Assembly (NCBI GenBank): GCA_002344075.1
Contig: DDTM01000057.1
Span: 26,219 to 90,218 of the forward strand
DNA length: 64,000 bases
Reading direction: 5' to 3'
Source: Bacteroidetes bacterium UBA2364
GTDB taxonomy: Bacteria > Bacteroidota > Rhodothermia > Rhodothermales > UBA2364
A program made the translations under genes and the position numbers. Within the stretch, counting starts at the first letter, position 1, and every line of letters starts with the position of its first letter. Below, one piece after another: positions 35,001 through 42,071 of the stretch. The notes beneath the pieces are model-generated. The model made no database searches, had not been told where the DNA came from, and saw only the letters and a list, made by a program, of their open reading frames with translations.

Positions 35001-36470
35001 TTATACTTTATGGGAAGATAGACGATTGGACAGGGCAAATAATGTAGCGACCAACAAACTTCCTATAAGGGCAAAGGTGGCCGGAACAGCGGGGTTATTT
35101 GACATAAAAGTGATTTTTCCGTAGGTCATACCAAAGTGAATGACAAGAGCGGTTAAAGCAGTCGCCAATACGCCCATTTTTGCAAGTCGTTTAGAGAAAA
35201 CCCCAAACAAAACGGGCGCGAACGTAGCTGCAAACAGTCCATAAACGCCATTTTGTGCTAACATTGCTACTGAAAGATCGGGTTTGATTTGGCTGACAGA
35301 GATCAGAAACAATACCGGAGCCAATACCACTAAAAAACCCTTCCCATACCGTAGTGCCTGTTGGTCCACTTCCTCTTGGGATTTTGCGGGCTGGGGAAAT
35401 AAATTTTTATAGACATCGTTGGCGAATATGGCCGAGAGTGACACGAGCAAACCTTCCATCGTGGAAAAACCCGCAGACAGCAGGCCGAGTGCTACAATTC
35501 CCCGGACTACAGGCCCAAAATGATCTGTTAAATATCGGGGCATAACGGCATCTACGGCAAGGCTTGGATCGTTGAGTTGAATGCGGGCAAATGCCCCTAC
35601 TATCAGTACCATGAAGAAAAAGAAAACCGTTACAAGACCAGTTGTAAGGTATTTATTTACGTCACTTTCCGTCTTTAGATAAAGGGCTTTAGAGATGATA
35701 TGGGGCTGCATAATAACGGCCACACCAATCATGAAATTGGCCACATACACCTCAAAGAAATTCCGAAAAAGGGCACTCTTGGGGTTGATCGGCTGGGCGA
35801 GGAAGGGGTCTATGGCGCCAAGTTTGTGTAAGAACCCGCCAAGTCCATCCCCAAAATACGAAATACCAGAGCCGAGCAAGATAAGAGCCACCACAAGCAT
35901 AATAAGTGCCTGCACCGAGTTGATGAGAATGTGCGCTCCTGCACCCCCAAGAAAAATAGCGACTAATGGTAAAATAATGACAATGGCAATGGCCACCAAT
36001 AAATCTATACCCAGCAACGCTCCTAAGACACGGGCCAATCCAACCGTAATCAACACCAAAAAAGTAATGAGCAGTAAACTTAAAAAAGCGTAAAAAAGTG
36101 TGAGTCGCTTATCCCCAAACCGGTCGCCAATCCACTGCGGAACAGTTAAGACCGCAAATTGATCGCCCACCCGTCGAAAACTCTTGGAAACAACGATCAA
36201 CCCCACCATAATCCCCAGTGGAGTGGCTACGGCATATCCTAAAAATCCAGCCATTCCAAAATGATAGACCAAGCCGGGATTGATCACAAAAGTGGCCGCA
36301 CTTGTCAGGTTGGCTGCCAACGATAGACCCACCCAAATCGGGTTGATCTGGCGATTGCCCACCGAAAAGGAGGCCAAACCTTTGCTCTGACGGAGACCGA
36401 GATAGGTGGCATAGGCCATAAAAGCCACATATATTCCAAAAAAAATCCAGCCAATGACGTGCGAATCCAT
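35001..36470 (-). CDS. Sodium:solute symporter (SSS family)
   Basis: Inner-membrane sodium-coupled carrier of the SLC5/SSS type, 489 residues with about thirteen membrane segments. ASFSVGNRQINPIWVGLSLAANLTSAATF near the N-terminus (cut: GNRQINPIWVGLS) and GLLSAGFSTMEGLLVSLSA in the middle are family signatures. SSS carriers move sugars, proline, acetate, pantothenate and other acids. Being between the KAS III-like gene (31 bases) and the acyl-CoA ligase (5 bases) argues for a monocarboxylate or similar acid as substrate. Confidence 0.92.
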   Translation of the reverse strand: MDSHVIGWIFFGIYVAFMAYATYLGLRQSKGLASFSVGNRQINPIWVGLSLAANLTSAATFVINPGLVYHFGMAGFLGYAVATPLGIMVGLIVVSKSFRRVGDQFAVLTVPQWIGDRFGDKRLTLFYAFLSLLLITFLVLITVGLARVLGALLGIDLLVAIAIVIILPLVAIFLGGAGAHILINSVQALIMLVVALILLGSGISYFGDGLGGFLHKLGAIDPFLAQPINPKSALFRNFFEVYVANFMIGVAVIMQPHIISKALYLKTESDVNKYLTTGLVTVFFFFMVLIVGAFARIQLNDPSLAVDAVMPRYLTDHFGPVVRGIVALGLLSAGFSTMEGLLVSLSAIFANDVYKNLFPQPAKSQEEVDQQALRYGKGFLVVLAPVLFLISVSQIKPDLSVAMLAQNGVYGLFAATFAPVLFGVFSKRLAKMGVLATALTALVIHFGMTYGKITFMSNNPAVPATFALIGSLLVATLFALSNRLSSHKV

Positions 36471-36501
36471 GAAGTTGTCTTTTGTGAAAGGTTGTAAAAA
36501 A

Positions 36502-37488
36502 TTACCAACGGAGCGCTAATGCAGCCATGGCCGCCCCACCGCCAGAAGTAATGATAAAGACCCAGTCGCCTCGACGGAGTTTACCCACTTCGTTCGCATC
36601 GGCAAGGGCCATCGGAATGGCGGCACTTCCAGTATAACCATAGCGATCCATGATGTAATGGGTTTTTGTTTCCGGAATCTCGAAATGCCCCAGCACCTCG
36701 CGTATGGTGAGGATATTAATTTGGGTGAAAAAATACCGATCCACCTCTTGTGGTACTATGTCTAATTCTATACATAATTCTTGGATCACCCCTGTCCAAA
36801 GGTCAAAATTAAACGTTTTGGGGAATTTCTTCCGGAATTGGAGCAAATGCTGTTGTTCATGAATCAGGGCTTCGGTTGGGGGCATGGCCGCTCCGCCCAC
36901 ATAAAGCCCCATATAGTCGTTGTACTGGCCATCGGACCATAAACGGGACGCCCGAATGCCGCTTCCATCGTTGGAAGGCATTAAAACCGCTGCACCCGCA
37001 CCATCCGCAAAAAGCGTGGAGACATTGCGGTCTCTGAAGTCCAAAAAGCGGCTCATACCATATGCCCCAATTACCAATACATATTGATAGTGCGGATCTG
37101 CCCCAATGTATTTACTCCCGATGTCTAAAGCGGTCGCAAATCCGGCACAGGCAGTATTGACATCGAAGGATCCGGCGCCTGTAGCACCTATTTTATGTTG
37201 TACGATGGCAGCGGTAGAAGGCGAGAGGAAGTCTGGCGTATCGGTCGCAACCACCACTAATTGAATGTCCTGCGGTTGGAGACCGGCATTCTCGATGGCG
37301 CGTAGCCCTGCTTCCGCAGCCAGATCAGATGTGGTTTGCCCTTCTGTCATATATCGCCGCTCAAAAATATTACGGTTCTCGCGCAAAAAAGCATCTACAT
37401 CTTGTTGATAAAGGTCATTGAAGTACGCATTGGGGATCACCCGTTTCGGTGCATACAAACCTGTTCCGATAATTTTGGCTTTTCGCAT
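36502..37488 (-). CDS. KAS III (FabH)-like thiolase-fold protein with altered catalytic residues
   Basis: 328 residues with the full FabH fold: N-terminal KIIGTGLYAPKRVIPN, active-site Cys114 in NTACAGFATAL, and C-terminal GDWVFIITSGGGAA. Two of the three catalytic residues are changed: the His of the PHQAN motif is Thr255 (FTQIN), and the Asn of HGNTSAAS is Tyr285 (YGYTGSAA). Ordinary decarboxylating condensation needs all three. It may therefore be an acyltransferase, a non-decarboxylating condensing enzyme or a thioesterase using Cys114 alone. It precedes the SSS symporter and acyl-CoA ligase genes by short gaps, so it probably uses the acyl-CoA they supply. Start at the ATG 37488 is clear. 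Confidence 0.88.
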   Translation of the reverse strand: MRKAKIIGTGLYAPKRVIPNAYFNDLYQQDVDAFLRENRNIFERRYMTEGQTTSDLAAEAGLRAIENAGLQPQDIQLVVVATDTPDFLSPSTAAIVQHKIGATGAGSFDVNTACAGFATALDIGSKYIGADPHYQYVLVIGAYGMSRFLDFRDRNVSTLFADGAGAAVLMPSNDGSGIRASRLWSDGQYNDYMGLYVGGAAMPPTEALIHEQQHLLQFRKKFPKTFNFDLWTGVIQELCIELDIVPQEVDRYFFTQINILTIREVLGHFEIPETKTHYIMDRYGYTGSAAIPMALADANEVGKLRRGDWVFIITSGGGAAMAALALRW

Positions 37489-37543
37489 ACTGCTTTAAGG
37501 TCCGACTCTTGTGTGGAAAGGCGGTTTAGCGAGGTGAGTGGGC

Positions 37544-37582
37544 AAAAATGGGCGGCAGTTTGAAAGAACCACCGCCCGTTTT
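37544..37582 (-). terminator. Intrinsic terminator after the TonB receptor gene
   Basis: GGGCGG at 37550-37555 pairs with CCGCCC at 37572-37577. On the minus strand the stem is preceded by an A run and followed by a T run. It lies 12 bases after the receptor stop and before the KAS III-like gene, so the genes downstream may be expressed by read-through or from their own promoter. Confidence 0.7.
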
Positions 37583-37593
37583 CGATAATTGGC

Positions 37594-40164
37594 TTATTTC
37601 AAGTTGGCTTTGAGTTCAAACGAGATCAAACGCCCAATGGCAGGCGAACCTACAAATTCTCGTTGTTCTACATTGAAGACATTGCTCATTGCGGCTCCCA
37701 ATGAAAAGATTTTATTCAGGGCATAGCCCATGCTTACGTCCACCGTAGTAAAGCCGCCCAATGCGCCATGATCCCAGTTCTTGGCGTAGTTGGCCGTCAC
37801 GCCGGAAGGTAGGGCAACGGAGACCACTCCACGCTTGCCTTCACCAGCCGCTGTACCAATTTGGTTGCCGGAATAGAAATCGTATTCCTGTACCCAACGA
37901 GCCGATATATTGGCAAAGAGGGGCTTTCCGGCAATATTGGCCAAACTCAAGGTTCCTGCCACACGGTGGTTCGGCGCATTGAGGCTCTGCTCTTCTGCCG
38001 AGACCGCACCGTCACGGTTTGCATCGTTCTTGAGGTCCCCGTCTGTAATGTCGGAGTCGAACCAAGAGTATTTTACGCCCAACGTGGCGCTCTTGTTGAG
38101 GTAGTAGTTTACCCCCAAGTCCACACCCCAAGCATCCACCTGACCATAGTTGAAGTAGGTGAGGAATTGGGCGCCTGAAAGAATACCCGCTGCATTAACT
38201 GTTCCCGGAAGCGCAGTGTTTTTAATTTCAATATCTCCCATTGAAAGCGGGCGGCCCAAAATGCCGATAGAAGGACTGAGGAAGTCCTTGGTTTTGCCAT
38301 AATATCCGGCCACATCCACAAATACTTTTTTGTTGAACGTCCCTTTATACCCCACTTCATATGTCCCGATTTGCTCTGGACGTAATGGATCGGTGGTTTT
38401 AATGGCAGATGCATCGTTCACATTGGCGCCATTCGGGATGTAACGAATGCCTTTTCCGTTGCCATAAACGATATTGAAAATATAGGCATATTGGAATAAA
38501 ATCAGCGGATTGGAGAAGGCGCGGCCATAACTTGCCCGAAACGCTCCATCACCCACGGTTTTTACGAGTGCAACTTTCGGTGCAAATTGGTTACCAAAGT
38601 TGCTGTGATTGTCTAAACGTCCGGCGGCCACCAATTTCAAACCCGCAGGCAAGGTTTTTTCCAGTTGTAAGGCGGCTCCTATTTGTGTGACGCTGATGAG
38701 CGTGCCTTCTTGTCCAGGAACGGTACTGTCTGCAATCGAGGTTCCAAAGGTATTGGGTTGGTCTTTTTGGTAATTGGCTGAGGCGACAACGCTTAGGCCC
38801 AGTGCTTCAAACGAGTTGTTGTATTGTAGTTCGGCATTTAGGCGTCCCGACTTTTCCTTGAACTGGTTGCCTAAGCGGAGACCAAAAGCATCGGCGGCTT
38901 CCGAAGACAAACGGCCAACTGCAGGAAAGAAAGGGCTGGTAGAATCTGTGATAGTACTATTAATGCGGTTCGTATAGTCGCGGGTATAAGGAGTAATGCC
39001 ATACGTGGTTCCGACATCCGTCCATGTGTAATAAACTTGACCAAAAAGGTTCGATGAAACATATCGAGCCTGGGCATATGAGAATTTCCAGTCTCTAATT
39101 TGGTTGCGACCCACATTGTTCACACTCAGAAAATCGTTTACGCTACCACCATAAGACAAAATAAAGTCGTTTCCGACTTTTGGGGTAAAGTATAAATGGC
39201 CTTCGCCGCGAATGTGCTGAAAGGTGTGGTCCACATTGCGTTCCGGAACCGAACGGGCACGACCATAAAAGGTGCCTCCTACATAAACACTATCCCTGAA
39301 ATCAAAATCTTCCCCCTTGGTAAATTCCCCCGTTACTTTAAAAGCAAACTTATTGCCCAATATCTGTGCATGGCGTAAGCGTGCCGAAAGTACACTTTGA
39401 TTTCCACCCGAAAGTGCAACGGTGGTGCCGGGATGGCGACGGGGGTCTTTGGTAATGGTATTTGCTACACCATTGTGGGCATTCGGGCCATAAAGCGCCG
39501 AGTTCGGGCCAAGCACTACTTCTAAGCGCTCAATGTCTTCTTTAATCACCGTATTCATGATTCCAGAAGGCAAACCACTCCCACCAGCCATCATGGAGTT
39601 ACGGCCATCGGTCATGGCCATCACTTTGGCATTAAATGCATTATTGAAGCCCCGCGCATTGAAGCCCACGCCTGTCACTCCCGTCCGAACGAACTCCACT
39701 CCCTGAATCTTAGAGGCCAGTTCTCCGACATTAAATGAGGCAATTTGATCCAAATCTTTGGCCGTAATCACACTAATGGAAGCTGGGGCCTCGGTCAGTT
39801 TTTCGGGGCGACGCGAAGCCGTAACCACTACTTCGTCTCCGGAAAGTGTCACCGGATTCAGGGAAACATCTAAGGTTTGGTCTTTTCCTACGGTCAATAA
39901 TACGGCCCGGGTCTCGACGGCATATCCCACAAACGAGTATCGAATACTAAACGTGCCCGATTTGCCCACACGGAGCGAATAAGCCCCTGTAGTGCTGGTA
40001 ACGGTTCCTATAGAAGAGCCAACAACGGCTACCGTAACGCCGGGAAGTGGTGTATTGGAGCCACTATCTCGGACGATACCGCTCACCGTTTGTGCAGACA
40101 CCATTGGCGCTATTAGGCAAAGCAATGCCACGCCGCAGGCCCATAACGTGCGGAAAGGTTTCAT
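37594..40164 (-). CDS. TonB-dependent outer-membrane receptor
   Basis: 856-residue energy-coupled receptor. Order: signal peptide (1-24), carboxypeptidase-regulatory-like domain (~26-110, VSGIVRDSGSNTPLPGVTV), plug (~115-230, VVVTASRRPEKLTEAPASISV), and a 22-strand barrel ending RLISFELKANLK. LGPNSALYGPNAHNGVANTITK is the classical end of the plug. It is the single-receptor type rather than SusC, with no SusD beside it. It starts 38 bases after the GbsR-like regulator on the same strand, so the regulator likely controls it. The ligand is unknown; the downstream acid-uptake genes suggest a carboxylate or ester. Confidence 0.94.
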   Translation of the reverse strand: MKPFRTLWACGVALLCLIAPMVSAQTVSGIVRDSGSNTPLPGVTVAVVGSSIGTVTSTTGAYSLRVGKSGTFSIRYSFVGYAVETRAVLLTVGKDQTLDVSLNPVTLSGDEVVVTASRRPEKLTEAPASISVITAKDLDQIASFNVGELASKIQGVEFVRTGVTGVGFNARGFNNAFNAKVMAMTDGRNSMMAGGSGLPSGIMNTVIKEDIERLEVVLGPNSALYGPNAHNGVANTITKDPRRHPGTTVALSGGNQSVLSARLRHAQILGNKFAFKVTGEFTKGEDFDFRDSVYVGGTFYGRARSVPERNVDHTFQHIRGEGHLYFTPKVGNDFILSYGGSVNDFLSVNNVGRNQIRDWKFSYAQARYVSSNLFGQVYYTWTDVGTTYGITPYTRDYTNRINSTITDSTSPFFPAVGRLSSEAADAFGLRLGNQFKEKSGRLNAELQYNNSFEALGLSVVASANYQKDQPNTFGTSIADSTVPGQEGTLISVTQIGAALQLEKTLPAGLKLVAAGRLDNHSNFGNQFAPKVALVKTVGDGAFRASYGRAFSNPLILFQYAYIFNIVYGNGKGIRYIPNGANVNDASAIKTTDPLRPEQIGTYEVGYKGTFNKKVFVDVAGYYGKTKDFLSPSIGILGRPLSMGDIEIKNTALPGTVNAAGILSGAQFLTYFNYGQVDAWGVDLGVNYYLNKSATLGVKYSWFDSDITDGDLKNDANRDGAVSAEEQSLNAPNHRVAGTLSLANIAGKPLFANISARWVQEYDFYSGNQIGTAAGEGKRGVVSVALPSGVTANYAKNWDHGALGGFTTVDVSMGYALNKIFSLGAAMSNVFNVEQREFVGSPAIGRLISFELKANLK

Positions 40165-40202
40165 TTTTTGTTTGGGTTTGGATGATTAGGTCAGTAAGAT
40201 GA

Positions 40203-40706
40203 TCAAGAATGCTCCTCTTCGTAACGATTGGAAAGTGTTTTTTGGGATTTCCATTCCTCCGAGAAGTTGCGGTAAAAAGTTTCCATAAGCGTGTAAAAAG
40301 CACGCATGTGTTCCAAATTCCGGGTCAGATGTCCGTTTCCGGGTGCATCCGGCGATACCTCGTTCAAAAATTGTTCGGCAATGCGGCGATTGCGCCGGAC
40401 CGTTTGCATATTGAACATGAAGTTGTTGAAGAATAAGTCGGGGTGGGTGGTATAATAATCCCGACGATTTTCTGGGCCTGTCACCTTCCGCAAAATACCC
40501 ATCGTAGAAAGTTCGCGAACCGCCGTGGAAATGGGGCCTTTAGAGCGCCCCAGTGCATCCACAATGTCATCCAGACTCATCGGCTCTGCCTGGCCCAGTA
40601 GAAGGCCCACAATCAGTCCTTTAATCCGTTGAAAACCGTAATTTTCATAGATATTGCCAAATTCTACAACCAATTCGTGTTGCAGGGGCGAAAGTTCAAG
40701 CGACAT
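40203..40706 (-). CDS. GbsR/MarR-like transcriptional regulator
   Basis: Winged-helix regulator of 167 residues from the ATG at 40706; the frame also opens 69 bases earlier, but conserved sequence begins at MSLELSPLQHELVVEFG. MSLDDIVDALGRSKGPISTAVREL is the helix-turn-helix (cut: DALGRSKGPIS) and GILRKVTGPENRRDYY the wing. GbsR proteins are MarR-related repressors that sense small molecules such as choline in Bacillus. It heads the minus-strand run and is divergent from an AraC-type gene. Two inverted repeats in the shared promoter region are candidate sites for it. Confidence 0.87.
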   Translation of the reverse strand: MSLELSPLQHELVVEFGNIYENYGFQRIKGLIVGLLLGQAEPMSLDDIVDALGRSKGPISTAVRELSTMGILRKVTGPENRRDYYTTHPDLFFNNFMFNMQTVRRNRRIAEQFLNEVSPDAPGNGHLTRNLEHMRAFYTLMETFYRNFSEEWKSQKTLSNRYEEEHS

Positions 40707-40732
40707 TTTTAAATTTTGTTGTGTTTGATAAT

Positions 40733-40748
40733 TTTCAAACGATTGAAA
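40733..40748. promoter_or_regulatory. Inverted repeat, operator candidate
   Basis: TTTCAA at 40733-40738 and TTGAAA at 40743-40748, with a 4-base spacer, lie 27 bases upstream of the GbsR-like start codon. The position near its own promoter suggests autoregulation by the GbsR-like protein. Confidence 0.45.
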
Positions 40749-40752
40749 TATA

Positions 40753-40766
40753 AGAAAGCGCTTTCT
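40753..40766. promoter_or_regulatory. 14-base perfect palindrome, LacI/CcpA-like operator candidate
   Basis: AGAAAGCGCTTTCT is a perfect palindrome. A degenerate partner (CAAGCACTTTCA, about 40773-40784) follows it. Its central ten bases recur upstream of the beta-glucan locus at 20331-20340. It lies in the divergent region between the GbsR-like and GlxA/AraC-like genes. Confidence 0.5.
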
Positions 40767-40948
40767 ATTACGCAAGCACTTTCAAGTTAAAACACAAAAT
40801 ATTTGTCTGTCAGCACTAAAACCAATCAGATACATGAAGTGGTCACTAATTCTGGGATATCTGGCCCTTGCCGCCAATATTCTATTCCTGTATTTTGCCT
40901 GTTGTTTTTCTGTGTCAAGCATGTATAACCACAACAACCCCTTTTCCC

Positions 40949-41875
40949 ATGCGCCGAACAAAGTTCATTTTCCTTGTTTTACCGGAAGTCCATCTATTGG
41001 ATCTTGCGGGACCAGATCAGGTCTTGAGCGAAGCCATAGATTTTGGAGCCAACTTCGAGATCGTGTATTGTGGCATCGAGCACGAAATCCAGACTTCAGC
41101 GGGTTTGGGTCTTCATCGGCTGATGCACTTCTCAGAGGTGGCCTATACTGCAGGAGACTACATCATTATTCCCGGATCGAGGGTCAAGTACATTATGTCT
41201 GATGCATTCCGAAAACAAGAAGAACTATTTCATTGGATTGCAAGGGCCTACCAGAACGAGGCCCATTTGGTTAGTATCTGTGTTGGGACATTTGTGATGG
41301 CGGAAACGGGGATTTTAAACCAACGGGCCTGTACCACCCACTTTCAGTTAATCCATCAACTCAAAAAAGATTTTCCCCAACTCAAGATCATCGAAAATGT
41401 ATTGTTCATTTCGGAAGGCCGTATCCACACCAGTGCCGGAATTGCCTCTGGAATAGACCTCATGTTGTATTTATTAGAAGGACTTACGGATAGTTATTTT
41501 GCTCATAAGGTCGCCAAAGAGCTGGTAGTATATAATCGGAGAAAAGGAGCAGACCATCAGGTAAACCCTTACTTTTATTACCGAAACCACGTGCATTATG
41601 GAATACATTCTGTACAAGACCACATTATCGAAAAGATAGATCAAAAACACGACCTCGCTTCGCTGGCAGAAGTGGCTTGCATGAGCGAACGAAATCTAAC
41701 ACGTACTTTCAAACAAGAAACAGGTCTTACAGTCAACCAATTCATCACCCAAGTCCGTGTCCAAAAACTACGGGAATTCTCTCGAATGCCCGACCTTTCC
41801 AAGTCTCAACTTGCGTCCAAAGTAGGTCTTAGCAGCGAAAAACAGGTAGAACGGCTTCTTCGGCGGCTTGATTGA
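40949..41875 (+). CDS. GlxA/FtrA-type AraC-family transcriptional regulator
   Basis: 308 residues from the ATG at 40949; the frame extends 27 codons upstream, but the fold starts at MRRTKFIFLVLPEVHLLD. Residues ~5-180 form a DJ-1/PfpI-like domain (VHLLDLAGPDQVLSEA; the cysteine in VSICVGTFVMAETG is at the nucleophile elbow). The C-terminal ~100 residues are an AraC DNA-binding domain (LASLAEVACMSERNLTRTFKQ, cut: ACMSERNLTRTFKQ). Such proteins activate catabolic genes in response to small nitrogen or carboxyl compounds. It is divergent from the GbsR-like gene, so both may read the same intergenic region. Confidence 0.9.
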   Translation: MRRTKFIFLVLPEVHLLDLAGPDQVLSEAIDFGANFEIVYCGIEHEIQTSAGLGLHRLMHFSEVAYTAGDYIIIPGSRVKYIMSDAFRKQEELFHWIARAYQNEAHLVSICVGTFVMAETGILNQRACTTHFQLIHQLKKDFPQLKIIENVLFISEGRIHTSAGIASGIDLMLYLLEGLTDSYFAHKVAKELVVYNRRKGADHQVNPYFYYRNHVHYGIHSVQDHIIEKIDQKHDLASLAEVACMSERNLTRTFKQETGLTVNQFITQVRVQKLREFSRMPDLSKSQLASKVGLSSEKQVERLLRRLD

Positions 41876-42071
41876 AGATGGATTGGCCGGAAATGTCGTA
41901 CCCTTGTCCGAATCCAATTTCCCAAAGACGCTAATTTGTTTGGGAGCAGTTGGCCAATGTGGTGAAAAAGCTTGATATTAGGTATTTACAGGCGGGAGCT
42001 TACACCACTACGCTGCCGCATGTAATAACCCATACCCACTTCATCCATTATTTTAGCTTTAGCGTGTAAAA

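Noticed and set aside
40834..41202. Open frame of 122 codons at the start of the AraC-type gene
   Set aside because: A shifted frame of the regulator gene; the product has no recognisable fold.
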